Assembly (NCBI GenBank): GCA_963691655.1 | Contig: OY829328.1 | Span: 78,868,400 to 78,932,399, forward strand | Length of the DNA: 64,000 nucleotides | DNA from: Toxonevra muliebris | Taxonomy: Eukaryota; Arthropoda; Insecta; Diptera; Pallopteridae | Direction: 5' to 3' | Part shown: one piece after another, positions 20,227 through 31,820 of the stretch | How the letters are laid out: each line of letters starts with the position of its first letter | How positions within the stretch are numbered: position 1 is the first letter of the stretch | Made by a program: the position numbers and the translations under genes | The notes under the pieces: generated by a model | Databases searched by the model: none | Told to the model about the DNA's origin: nothing | What the model saw: only the letters and a program-made list of their open reading frames with translations

Positions 20227-23219
20227 GTTGTGATGTGAGCGGAACAAAACGAAAAGAAAAGATCGTTATTGTTTGTTTTTGTTTTCTCTCTCATTTGTCT
20301 TTGAATTTGTGTATGTATACACATATATGTACATATATTCTACTCCCGCTAAAGCAATGATTTTAACAACGATGAATTCAATGCTTTGATCTATGAAAAA
20401 ATGGAAAAACTTCCGATGCTAATATTTTAAATTTTATTATATTTATATATATTTTAGATACTTCATATTGCATTGTCTTCCAGTTCTGAACTATATTTTA
20501 AATTTCAAGTCTCTAGCTCATCGGGAAGTTAGTTTAAAATCGATTACAAAATTTGTACCGAACAGACTGACAGACAGACACCATTGAAAGCGAGTTATTT
20601 TAAACGTAGTAAAATACTAATCATTTAACACAAACTAGTTTTTAAAAATATATTTCATACTGAATTTGACTAAAAATTACTTGTTAGTTTCAAAATTGGT
20701 ATAACTCTAAGAAACGCTATTAATTTCAATTAATATTTCAATTTAAAAAATTTTTTTTTTTTGATTTTAAAATGGAAAATTTTTGACTGAAATTCAAAAT
20801 ATTTTTCAAGTTTATCTAAACTTTGAACTCAAATTCCACAAAAACTTTTTAAACAAAGTGTCGATCCGAATTAACTCTAAACATTACTTATTATATCTAA
20901 ATTACAACTAAAAAAACTTTCATTAATTATAACCATCGAGTTTTTCTAAATTTTGTAATTATGCAAACACCTCATTTGCTGGTAATTCGGATCATCGGTC
21001 CGAATTATATGCAAGTAGAAAAACGCATCCTGGTAATTCGGATCGATTTTAAAAGTCAATTTTTTTCTTAGTATATTTTCTAAAATGGTGTTTATTTTTA
21101 ACAAACTATAGCAGAATGATTAGTGAACAAAACTCTATATAAATTATATAAATATACTTACCAGCACCACAGTATACAGTATGCCAGATAGCAGAAAGTA
21201 ATCTGAAATATTCTCAGGTCTTCTGAGAATTGACAATTATGACATTTATTCGCTCAATAAATTTTGACAAATAATTTTGTTTATGAGAGAAAACTGTCTT
21301 AACCCATTTTCGTCAGCTGTACACAAATAAATAAATGAAATAAAAATATCAAAAAACATTAAACTATTCGTTTGTTGTTTTTTTCTGAAATAAAAGCTCT
21401 CAAAATATTTTGTAGAGTGTGGCTTTATAAAATATTTAAATAAACAGAATACAATACTTTTACAATTTACTTCTTCAAAAATGTTCTCTTTATATTCTAA
21501 ATAGTTTTACCGAACTCAAAATAATTTTATTTAAATTCCGGAGAGGCAGATTTCTTACTTGAATGGCATATGTACATAACAAAAAAACTTTAAGTTTTGG
21601 GTTAAATCCTTGGTTCATATTATGCACATGGTTGTTACAAACGCCTTCGAAGATCTCGTTTATCAATGTCTAAAAAATGTTTCTGGCTTTTCAAATTTTT
21701 CTATTTTATTTATATATTGTGCTGGTACCAATGGGTTAATACTTTTTTATATTTACTTCTGAAATATCAAATGTTTTGTGAGAAGTAAGAGAATAATTTT
21801 CAAATTTGGCAGATGTCAGTGAACAGAAAAGAGGGCGTCACTTCTATTTATTTCACTATGACCAGCACAAAAGATATTATTGTTATAAAATTTGAATGTT
21901 TCTTATTTTATTTGCTAAGGCTTTGTATGAAAATACGCTCACTCTTTGTTTCTTCGCTCACAACTGATTTAACTGATTAATTTGAAATAATTGAAATAAG
22001 TGTTACATACCATTAGAAAGAGGAAATAATTCTCGTTCGTTTCGAGAGGACTCATGTATTCCAGACTTTAAAATCCATGATAGATATGCAAATTTTCTCC
22101 AGGGCTCCGCTGTCATCTGCTGCTCGAAATTTCACTATGCTACTCCAGGGAGGATGAAAATTACTGCAAGGACGGTGCTAATTCGTGTCCCCTACCCCAG
22201 ATCTTTGACGGACTTTGTTACCTTTTCAGTCACACCCTCTACCAACGCTAGGTGGCAAAGCAATGTATAAATAAATTTGATGTCATTAAAATTTTTTTTA
22301 AAATTCTTTCTTCCAATCAACCACTTCTTCACTCCCTTTTCCAAAAAAAAAAAAAAAAAACCAAACTCAATCGGAAATAAAATTTCTAATCATATTAAAT
22401 AACAATGAAAACAAAACGTTTCCACACCCACCAATTTCCATTTCCCAAATATACAAAAAAGCAAAAAAGCCTAGGAGAGGCACAGATTTTCTTACAATGA
22501 TAACAATACCGTTGAGATACCAGAACAACCATTTTGCAATTCCCTTTATGACTATTTTTGTGCTATTTGATGCTAAACAACTACAACAACAACACATGCT
22601 ATTCTGTATTACATAATAATATGTTTTTCGAGAAAGTAGGAAAGAAAGAAAAGTGACGACGCATGCGATGACAGATATCGCCTGTCAGGGAGCGTGCAAA
22701 TTTATTTTTATATTTATGACACGCAAGTTGCACACCCGCATCAATACACACGCACACTAACACACACATACACACAACCCAATTACATACACCGATGCAA
22801 TGGCAGTAGAAAAGTAGGAAAACAAAATAAAAGCCAATAAACTAAACGCTTCTAAATATTAAACCATAAACAAATACCATATTCCGTCCATTCATCTATC
22901 CAACCACTCATCCAACCAACTCTTATGTAAGCATATATTCCGTACGCTCTTGACAATGAAATGCGACGCACTTTCAAATGCATAAAAGACGAAGGAAATT
23001 CGCACAATGGGCGAGGGAAATTCGCACAAAGTGCGGAGGAAATTCACCTCAACAAAAAAAAAAAAAAAAAATCGCACAAGGGTTAGAAGAGTTTCGCAGC
23101 AAACTCACACGCGTGTAACTTTCTTTCCCCCCCCCCCCACTTCATGTGGAAAAAATCGCTTTGTAATATTTTGCAACAATTTTCGCAATCACTACCCTAA
23201 TTTGGAGAGAACTTTCACC
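20227..23219. other. Long AT-rich non-coding stretch
   Basis: About 3 kb without a supportable gene. Features seen: an inverted motif TAATTCGGA…TCCGAATTA at about 20982-21008, another GTAATTCGGATCGATTTT at about 21034-21051, A-runs at 22345-22362 and 23056-23071, and CA-rich sequence at 22745-22778. I see no exon. Confidence 0.5.
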
Positions 23220-23900
23220 CTAAATGAGCAACGATGGCAGCAACAACAACAACAGCAGCAGCAACAATCTTAAATGCATCCATCCACCCATCGATTGAAC
23301 CACCATCATCACCGCCACCCCCGAGAAAGGAACATGAAGGCATTGAATTTCGAGTTCATTGCAATTCAATTGAAAATTGGCAAAAACATCAATTTCATGC
23401 CGCAGAACAATCATAAAGTGCCACCATTACAACAGCAGCAACATGGACAACAACAAGAACATCAACAGCAACCACAACAACAACAACAACACCGTTAACA
23501 GCAACTGCAAGAAACACATACTAACAAGCGTTGCTTGTTGGTGAAATTGCGTATGTAAACATGTTGCAAAAATATCTTTCTATTGTTGTTGTTGCTGTTG
23601 TTGTTGTTATGGTTTGCAAAAAAATAAATCCATTCATCTATTCAACCATCACATCCAAAGGATACTTAACTCGGCTTTTCACAATAAGATTTTCGGATTG
23701 CAATTTTCCTGGCGAAAAAATTTATTCTTGTCGCAGCAGGGGGATGAATGGATGGATGTATGGATGGATGGAGGGATGGAAGGATGATGGGGTGTGGGTG
23801 GATGGGGTGTGGGTGGATGGGGTGTGTTTGTTGATTTAATGCTTGGATTTGTGGGTTGTACTCGTTGATATTGTTGTTATTGTGTTAAAATGTGCAAAAT
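23220..23900. repeat. CAA/CAG microsatellite cluster and ATGG repeats
   Basis: Contains CAA/CAG runs (23239-23266, 23428-23492) and their complement orientation (23583-23610), then GGAT/GGGGTGTGGGTGGAT repeats (23740-23826). Reading frames through these are glutamine- or proline-rich by composition only. CAA/CAG-rich DNA of this sort is common in fly introns and genes; no splice sites support an exon. Confidence 0.6.
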
Positions 23901-24383
23901 AAACCACCTTCGTAATATTTGATAATCATTAAATCGAATTTACATTAAAATGGTGAAAGCGTATTGGCTTTATTGGTAAATTGATGGAGGCAGTAGCGAC
24001 AGCAGCGGTAGTTTAGATTATAATTGGTATAATTGGTAACTGCTGTGTTAGCCATTGTTGTAGATATCGATACAAGAAATTAGAAAAATCATAAATGCTT
24101 TTAGTTATAGATTACAGAAACATATTTAATTAAGATGAAATGGATTCATTTTGGTCAAGTTAAGCGAATAAAAGAAAACGCTCCAGCTAGGAAGGTTTTA
24201 AGCATAGTAGTAGAATGTGCAGAAAAAGACGATAGTTGGCAATACCTGGATAGGGGACATCTCACTGAACTTTGTTTTACTAAATGGGAACATCGGGCGC
24301 GTTGCTAAGACGATTGGCGAAGCTTTTTGGAAGATGCAGATTTTCGGGCTTATTGTCAGTTAAGTAAGTAAGTATGATCAATA
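23901..24383. other. Non-coding spacer
   Basis: No gene recognised. Confidence 0.4.
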
Positions 24384-25064
24384 TCACCTCGATAGTTCAG
24401 TCGGTAGCATTCTAAACTTTCACCCGGATGGTTGCGTGTTCGATTCCCTTCTTGGTCTAGCAGTGTTAATCCCCATAACTTTCTTACCGACTTCGCTATT
24501 GACATAAAGTGAATTGAGAATTATAAGAAAATTTACCTCTTGGTAGGTGCTCACGGGACACTGCATAATGGAGAGACATGCTGCAAGACTAAGACTGCCA
24601 TTCAATGACTTCTGTCGGGGCTGCGGCTCTGAAGAGGAGGAAGAAACAGTCCTCCATTTCATGTGGGAATGCCCATCCCTGACCAGTAGGAGACTAAAAC
24701 TTCTGGGCTCACCTTTCTTCACTAGTCTGTCCGAGCTATCATCCATAAATATTTAGGACATAGCCAGATTCATTATGGAATCCTCATGGTTCTCCACTCC
24801 GTAAATGGGGAAGTCGCGCCGTACTGTGGTATAAAAATAAGCCTAATTATGTGCTTAAGTGTGCTTTCAAGTAGAAGGCTGTCACTCCAAACTAACCTAA
24901 CCTAACCTACCTCTTGGTAGGTAATGGCAAACCCACCAAGTGATAACAAATTGCCACACCGCTGTTTGGAACCGGCGTTGATCTATAGGTCCAACTATGT
25001 GGAATCATAATAGGCTGCTCTGGCTTAAATGTGTCCTTGGAAAGTCACTCCAATCTAACCTAAC
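24384..25064 (+). repeat. SINE-1 variant, copy 3, split by a LINE
   Basis: The head (24384-24533, with B-box-like GTTCGATTCCC near 24438) and the core plus tail (24922-25064) are a diverged SINE-1 interrupted by a 5'-truncated LINE. The core keeps GGCAAACCCACC, CGCTGTTTGGAACCGGCG and CTATAGGTCC. The tail ends CCAATCTAACCTAAC. It is more diverged than copies 1 and 2, so likely older. Confidence 0.82.
24548..24907 (+). pseudogene. 5'-truncated LINE with 14-bp target duplication
   Basis: A 360-bp 3' fragment closely matching 62714-63067 of the larger LINE. It encodes only the C-terminal zinc finger (LTGHC…, then DFCRGCGSEEEEETVLHFMW), with an early stop in place of a Lys after SINI, and ends in CCTAACCTAACC. 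The duplication TACCTCTTGGTAGG lies at 24534-24547 and 24908-24921, exactly as target-primed reverse transcription would leave. It interrupts SINE-1 copy 3. Confidence 0.93.
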
Positions 25065-25094
25065 TAACATAGTCAGGCAAAAAAAACTTATGTG

Positions 25095-25325
25095 TTCAAC
25101 GGTAACGAATTTATTGCTTTCTACCAATAACATCTTGTCGATTCAGTCCCTGATCAGAGTTTTTTGGCACCAGGAAAAATTTTCAATTTGGGCTCACAAA
25201 GTCTTAGGTTCATTTTCCCAAACCAATGAGCCCCTCACATTTCCTCTTTGCTCTGTTCATAACAGCAGGTTTCATTCAAAGACATTATTCGAAATCGTTG
25301 TCTTCTATTTCGTAGCTCATTTTGG
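25095..25325 (+). repeat. Diverged direct repeat, unit 1
   Basis: Resembles 26060-26275 in the same orientation (shared blocks AACGGTAACG, TTTTTTGGCACCAGG, CAATTTG, TTTCGTAGCT). The identity is modest and the family is not recognised. Confidence 0.5.
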
Positions 25326-25331
25326 CGTCAG

Positions 25332-25403
25332 CTTTAGGTTAGGTTAGGTTAGGTTAGGTTAGGTTATGTTAGGTTAGGTTAGGTAAAGTTAGGTTAGGTT
25401 AGG
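25332..25403. repeat. TTAGG array of about 14 units
   Basis: Tandem TTAGG units, interrupted by TTATG and TAAAG variants. TTAGG is the usual insect telomere repeat, but flies lack telomerase. CCTAA tails also end the LINEs and SINE-1 of this window, so an expanded element tail is the simpler source. Confidence 0.85.
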
Positions 25404-26059
25404 ATGTTCAATTAAGGATAACGATTTACCAACGGTGTAAAATCCATTTTGTATTATTTAGGAACGTGATAAGTTGATTGAAGTATATCTACGGTTGAAA
25501 GATCTTTCATGTAGTTGAAGAATGCTTTCCCTAGCAAACGAAGTCCGGTTTCTGCAAAAGCCTTTTCAAGGTGCAAGGTTGAGTCGAGAAAGAACCCATC
25601 CAAAATGAAAATGAAGCACTAGAACTAATCTTTGAAAGCCAAGGCCTTCGATAGATAATAAGGTCAAGTGCAGTCCCTCTGAATCTGGGTATTTTTCATA
25701 ATCCCTTCTGTTTCGACCATGTATAGAAACTCGGAGTTCAACATCATATCATACACTAGCGATTTAAGTTTTTTCAGCCGTTGCCACCGCAAAATGGCAT
25801 CGCCAGATTAGATAGATCCCGCAGAGTAGCCGACCGAAAAGATAACCTGCGAATACTAGGAAGAAAATTGTAGATAACGAAGCAAAACCCTGAAGCAAAA
25901 CGTGAAACGAAATCGAACTTCTGGTGTTGATGAAACTAAATGGTGAATTTTGCTGGGCCCTTTGTTCCCATCCAAAACTCTAGAAGCAATATAAAAACTC
26001 GTCACAGTGCCAGGCAGCAGAACTTCAAAGATGTCAGAGTTCGTGATTTCTGAATTCAT
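25404..26059. other. Unassigned stretch between direct repeats
   Basis: Less AT-rich than average. A 118-codon complement frame (25856-26212) has no recognised domain. It may be decayed element sequence; no function is assigned. Confidence 0.35.
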
Positions 26060-26275
26060 TTTAACGGTAACGGAATTATTGCTCTCTCCCAACAACATCT
26101 GATTGATTCTGGCCGGGCAGGCCAACGTTTTTTGGCACCAGGGAAAATTCTCAATTTGTGAGCACAAAATCGAAAGTAATGGCAAAAAATAAGTCTTCAA
26201 GACCGCACACATTTCAACTGGAGATTTCCAAAGGCATTATCCAAAGTTGATTTCGTAGCTAATTTTGTTCACATT
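26060..26275 (+). repeat. Diverged direct repeat, unit 2
   Basis: Partner of 25095-25325, with the same order of shared blocks. The identity was judged by eye. Confidence 0.5.
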
Positions 26276-26527
26276 AATTTTTTTCGTTTCGTTGCGTGAC
26301 TTTTGTCCATTCTTTTTAACTTACGTTGGGTTTCATTGTCTTTAGAGTCAGCTCCGTTTTATTCTAATCATGGCAGTATTCTTTTTTATTTGTAGTTTGT
26401 CGATAGATGGCTCTAGCAGTAACAGCTGGTCGATTTTGACATATCCAAAACGTCATGAATAGAGGTTAAACATATAGTAAACAAACCGCTTTGACACACT
26501 AGAGTTTTCGTTTATGGTTGTGTAAAA

Positions 26528-27436
26528 ATGTCTGATTTTGTGCCAAATAATCGTCATTTGCGAGAAGTGTTGATTTTCTTCTATCAATCGAAGAAAACAG
26601 CGGCTGACGCGCACGGGGAGCTCCAAAAAGTTTACGGAGGTGTTGCTCTGAGTGAAACAACATGCCGTGATTGGTTCCGTCGCTTTAAAGACGGTGATTA
26701 TGATATTGACGACCGACCACGTGAAGGAAGACCAAAAACTTTCAAAGGCGATGAATGGGTGGCATTGCTCGATGAGGATTCGTCCCAAATGCAAGAAGAG
26801 CTTGCTTCAGCATTAGGAGTTACCCGCCAAGCTATTTCCAAACGATTGCATGCGTTGGGAATGATTCAAAAGCAAGGAACTTGGGTTCCTTATAATTTGA
26901 AGCCAAGAGATGTTGAGCGTCGTTTTTTGACATGTGAACAACTGATCCAGTGGCAAAAAAGAAATGGATTATCTTCATCGCATTGTTACGGGTGATGAAA
27001 AATGGATTCATTACAGCAATCCAAAGAAAAGAAAATCTTGGGGACATGCTTCTACGTCGTCTTCTCGGCCAAATATTCACGCTTCGAAGGTTATGTTGTG
27101 TATTTGGTGGGACCAGGTCGGTCCCACCAAAGGTTTATTACGAACTGCTGAAATCGAACGAAACCATCACTGGGGAACGGTATCGAACTCAACTGATGCG
27201 ATTGAGCCGAAAATTGCGCGAAAAACGGCCGCAATACGAGCAGAGGCACGATAAGGTTATTCTGCTGCATGACAACACTCGGCCTCACGTTGCCAAACCC
27301 GTTGAAACCTACTTGGAAAAACTCAAATGGCAAGTCATGGATAGCCTCAAAACACGAACACTTCTTCCGTGAAGGTATTCGAGTTCTGCCAGAAATATGG
27401 GGGAAAGTGGTAGGTAGCGATGGACAATACTTCGAA
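26528..27436 (+). pseudogene. mariner (DD34D-type) transposase, frameshifted and internally deleted
   Basis: A classical mariner transposase. The start ATG gives MSDFVPNNRHLREVLIFF. N-terminal HTH regions follow (SETTCRDWFRRFKDGDYDID, then VTRQAISKRLHALGMIQKQG) and the linker WVPYNLKPRDVERR. A single-base shift near 26955 moves the frame. The first catalytic Asp is in IVTGDEKWIHY and the second in LLHDNTRPHVA. After LKWQV a deletion of about 90 bases removes the third catalytic motif (SDxAPSDYHLF in the 50 kb relative), and sense resumes at ASKHEHFFREGI through DGQYFE. With no third Asp it is dead. Terminal repeats were not identified; the right side runs into a MITE. Confidence 0.88.
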
Positions 27437-27460
27437 TGATTCATTTGTAACCATTTCTTT

Positions 27461-27711
27461 TCTACGTTCAGAAAAAAGTGGAATAATTTTACATAAGAGC
27501 AAAAGTGAAACGAAATATGTTCAGAGCGAAAACGGAATAAAAAACTATGCTGTTCTTGCTCTGAAAGAATTGTTATACCATTTTTGCTCTTACTTTTAAG
27601 GCGTTTCATTTTCACTCTGAACCGTATTACTTATGCCATTCTTGCACTGACACACTAAATTATTTCACTTTTGCTCTTATATAAATTTTAGCCCGCTTTT
27701 CCTCTCAGCCT
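27461..27711. mobile_element. AGGCTGAGAGG MITE, copy 2 (one end missing)
   Basis: Matches copy 3 in the same orientation, but begins about 25 bases in (from CTACGTTCAG) where it meets the mariner relic. The right end is CCTCTCAGCCT. About 50 bases separate it from copy 3. Confidence 0.75.
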
Positions 27712-27760
27712 GTCATTTATCATTCGAAAATGATATAATACCGAATCGTCCTCATTTGAG

Positions 27761-28037
27761 AGGCTGAGAGGAAAAATGGTATAACTTCTAACTTCAGAAA
27801 AAAGTGGAATAATTTTACTTAAGAGCAAAAGTGAAACGAAATATGTTCAGAGCGAAAACGGAATAAAAAACTATGCTGTTCTTGCTCTGAAAGAATTGTT
27901 ATACCATTTTTCCTCTTACTTTTAAGGCGTTTCATTTTCATTCTAAATCGTATTGCTTATGCCATTCCTGCGCTGACACTCTAAACTATTTCATTTTTGC
28001 TCTTATATAAATTTTAGCCCGCTTTTCCTCTCAGCCT
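27761..28037. mobile_element. AGGCTGAGAGG MITE, copy 3 (both ends)
   Basis: A 277-bp unit from AGGCTGAGAGGAAAA to TTTTCCTCTCAGCCT, an exact 15-bp inverted repeat. The interior resembles copies 1 and 2, with repeated gagcaaaagtgaaac-type motifs. Non-coding. Confidence 0.82.
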
Positions 28038-29649
28038 GTCATTTAGTTTCAATGGAAAGAAGCTGGATTTGTACTTTAACCAGCTCACCTCAGTTGTTAG
28101 AATTATACACCAGCACTTTCATTTTACTGCTTAAGCTATTATCCTTCTCCCCTCGTCAAATGGTAATCTTCTGTGAATGCCACCACAGAAGTAAAAATAA
28201 CCAACCGGTTATCCTAAATTCAATAATTCAAAAACTTGCGCTCGATTGCTGCCAGCCTACCCCTTTTTTTTACCATATATTTTAATGCATCTATACTTAA
28301 TTGCTGCTACAAATTACAACTTAATCAAAAATTGACCCAAGCATTAAATTAAATAAAATACAAATATACACACTTTGCACCAACAAATAACCGGCAGCGG
28401 CAGGCAAGTAAAGGTCACTCAATGTCCATGACGGCGACTGTGTTTATTGTTGTTTGGTATGGTGTGCCGTTGTTGGGTTAAGGTCATTTCTTTCAATGCT
28501 GCTGCTGTTGCTGTTGATGTTGATATTGTTGAAGCAACAGTGCAGCATAATGAAATTTTATATAAGGGTGAAGAAATGAAAAAAAAAAAATAAATAAAAA
28601 TTGAAAAAATTATTATTATTATTATTATAAATAAGAAGAAGAAGGCACAAAAAAAAAGCAAGGAGCAAGAGAATTGAGGGGCGCAACTTTTATTGTGGTA
28701 TGAAAATGGCACGCGAACAAAACGGACACATACAAACTTAAGGATGAAGAAAATAAACAAACCGAAGAGAGACCAAGGGCTACTACTTTAAATACAATTT
28801 AGGTCGAAGAAAAAAGAAAAAAAAAAACTGGTGGCTGAAATCAATTAAAGCCACTTGAAATTGTAGACGACAAAAGACGGGGAAAGAAAATTACAACAAC
28901 AAAAAAAAAAAATATAGGGTTGTTGTTCTTGTTATTGCAATGCATATTGAGATAGGTCGAAAAAGTTTCAATTGCTCATTGGGTATATGAATCAAAAGTG
29001 GGTTAATATTTTGACAAAGCACACAGAAAATTGCATGAAAATCTGTTAAAATATATATATAAAAATTATTTGTAAATAAAAGGCAGAACCATAAAAATAA
29101 GCACCGGAAATGAGGCGTAGCCTTTGTAAGTAAAACGGAAATGCTTTGCTTACTTTACTTTACACAGCAACAACAACAACAGCAGCAGCAAAAAATGAAG
29201 TGGCGCTCGTGTGCAAAAAAATATGCAAAAAAAATATGCAAAAAAATAAAAAAATTTAAATAGCAATAAAAATCTCCTTTTTTACCAAAAAGAAATTTTT
29301 ATTGCATTATTTTGCTGCTGATGCTGCTGCTTTGGTCTAATCGACGTGGTCGTTGTTGTCATGGTCGTAGTGCTCATTTTTGTTGTTGTTGTTATTATTG
29401 TCTTTGAAGGATCCTAATAATATGCACGCAGTATATTATTAAAATCAAATCCTTGATGCTAGCTGGCACAGCTACATTGAGAAAAAAAAAGTAGTTGATT
29501 GAAAGCTAGTAGTTGATTTGCTGAATTAGAGGAAAGCATTGAATTGTTTTTCTTGAAAAATAAACATTTTCAAGAACAATTGAAAATCTAAACAGCTCAT
29601 TGAGTAGATTCTTTTTCATGGTTTTTAATCAGCTTAGAACCAATCAACT
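28038..29649. other. Non-coding stretch with microsatellites
   Basis: About 1.6 kb without a supportable gene. Contains an ATT run (28608-28630), CAA/CAG runs (29166-29190), CTG-type runs (28499-28520, 29316-29332) and several A-runs. Confidence 0.5.
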
Positions 29650-31374
29650 TTTGTGATGGTCTAGAGTAATCTCTACTAGTCTAAAGCCTTGATCGAAAAC
29701 CAGATCAAAGACCAGTCTAAAAATCAGACTAAGAACGAGACAAGAATCCAAACTCAGGCTAAAAATTACACCAAAGTTAAGGCAAAAACTTTTATCAGAA
29801 TTTAGAAAAAAAATTGCACCAAAATCCAAGCCATAAATCAGAGCAAATTTCAAACCAAATATCAGAACAGGTCAAAATTCAAGCCAAAAGCAAACCAAAA
29901 TATAAATATATGTGACGTGGAATAGAAAAAAAAAATCGATTTTCAGGTTTCGACAGGATTTTATGAAAGATTTCATGACCAAAAATCAAAGCAAAATTCA
30001 GACTAAGCAGACCAAAACTCCGACCAAAAATGAGACTAGATATAGACAAAAATTCAGATCGAAAAACAAGCAAAAAATTACACAGAAAAACGCATACCAA
30101 TTTAGACCAAAAATTAGATTAAATTCCCAGGAAAAATTAAAACAACAACCAACCAAAATTCGGTCCCTAATACAACCGAAAGTCAGGACAAAAAATACAC
30201 CAAAACTCAAAGTTAAGACCAAAATTTAAATCAAGTTTAGACCAAAATTCAGACCAAATTCCGAACAAAATCTATTCAACAATAAATCATAATTTAGACT
30301 TAAAGTCTAAACAACAGTTAAATCAAAACTCAAACAAAAATTAGACCAAAATTAGACAAAAATTCAAACCAAATTCAGAGCAAAAATCAAAGCGACAACA
30401 AATTAGGATATGGTCCCAAATCAAACGAACAATAGGTCAAAATTTGGTCTCAAATTCAGCCAAAAATCAGACCAACCGTTAAACCAAAAACTCAGACAAA
30501 AATGAGACCAAGCTTAAACAAAAATTCAGACCAAATTCCGAAGAAAAATCAAACCAAAAACAGATAAAAAATTTTATCAGGGATACAACCAAAGTCTGAA
30601 TAATCAACAACTGGTAAAAATTTGGTTCCGAATACAACCAAAAGTCTGAACAGCAATTAACCCAAAACTCTGATAAAAATGAGACCAAGTTTAGATGAAA
30701 ATTCTAGTCTGAACAAATATTAGAATAAAACTCAAACAAAAATGAGGACAATTTCAGACAAAAATTTTGACCACATTCCGAACAAAAATCAAACCAAATA
30801 CAACCAAAAATCTGAACAGAAATTAGACAAAAATTTCGACAAAAATGAGATCAAGTTAGACCAAAATTTAGGCCTAAACTCATACCAAATCCCAACCGAA
30901 AGTTAAATGAACAACGTCTCAAAATTCGCCCTCGAATTCAGCCAAAAATCTGTGCAACAATTAGACCCAAAACTGAGACAAAAATGAAGGCTAAGCTTAG
31001 ACCAAAATTTACACCGATTCCGGACAAAAATAAAAAAAAATCAAAAAAATTAAAATTTAGTCCCAAATACAACTAATAGTCTGAACAAAAATTAGACAAA
31101 AAGTCAAAGAAAAATGAGGCCAAGTTTAGATCAAAATTCAGACTAATTCATCCGAAAAATCTAACTTACTTCCAACCAAAAAAACTTAAACCCAACCAAC
31201 AACAGATCAAAATTTGGTCCCAAATACAATGAACAACAATTAGACCAAAACTAAGATAAAAATCAGACAAACTTTAGACTGAAGTTCAGACCAAATTCCG
31301 AACAAAAATGAAACGAACAAAATATCAAAATTTTGCCTCAAATTCAATAAAAAATCAGACAAAAATGAAACCAA
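29650..31374. repeat. Degenerate A-rich array, block 2, with higher-order period
   Basis: About 1.7 kb of short units as in block 1. Recognisable sub-phrases return in the same order: CAGACCAAATTCCGAACAAA-type phrases at about 30261, 30532, 30773, 31014 and 31288, giving a larger period of roughly 240-275 bases. Phrases of the type caaaaatgagaccaagttta recur as well. The block continues after the composite SINE at 31821-31895. Confidence 0.8.
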
Positions 31375-31811
31375 TTATTATTATTTGAAAGAGGACGACT
31401 CGAAAGTCAGGCACTGCGACCTATAAGATCTATTGTACCAAAGCCCCAAGAAAGAAAGAAAGGTAGAGAGAAAGAAAGATAGATAAGAAACATACCCAAG
31501 CCGCGAATCGAACTCGGGTCTCCAGAGATAAGAGTCTGGCACTCTGCCACTAGACCACAGTGGCGATGGTAGGACCTACAGTTTAACGCCGATTCCGAAC
31601 GGCTGTGTGTCAATTTTTTATCAGCTCGGTGGTTTTGCCATTACCAACCAAGGTGTGTACTTGTACACATTCTTATAATTCTCATCCACTTCATATCGAT
31701 AGTGAATATAAGAAGATTATGAGAATTAACCACCAGACCAAGACGGGAACCGAACCCGCAACCTTCTGAATGTAAGTCTAGTGCACTATCCACTAGACAA
31801 ACGAGGTCGTC
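31375..31811 (-). repeat. Composite (two-headed) SINE
   Basis: On the complement strand, from 31811 down: a SINE-1 head (B-box GGTTCGGTTCCC), then the SINE-1 core ending CTGTAGGTCC at about 31571. Next comes a second tRNA-like head (TGGTCTAGTGGCAGAGTGCC, B-box GAGTTCGATTCG, about 31500-31560), then a CTTT-rich stretch, then CCTATAAGATCTATTGTAC in complement (31420-31438) and a TAA-type tail (31375-31385). The whole is flanked by TGAAACCAA (31366-31374 and 31812-31820), consistent with one insertion event. The surrounding array contains similar words, so the duplication could be chance. Confidence 0.75.
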
Positions 31812-31820
31812 TGAAACCAA

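Noticed and set aside
23234..23498. Glutamine-rich (opa) exon
   Set aside because: The CAA/CAG runs are open in several frames and on both strands, with no splice sites or conserved flanks that I can see.
25332..25403. A true telomere or chromosome end
   Set aside because: Only about 72 bases, internal, flanked by ordinary sequence on both sides, in what appears to be a fly.
25856..26212. 118-codon complement frame, possibly from a retrotransposon
   Set aside because: I could not match any motif with confidence, and it overlaps the diverged direct repeat.
29912..30229. 105-codon Lys/Gln-rich frame in the A-rich array
   Set aside because: It lies wholly within the degenerate repeat and ends where unit drift introduces stops.
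31500..31560. Possible tRNA gene on the complement strand
   Set aside because: It is embedded in the composite SINE and followed by a LINE-like tail.
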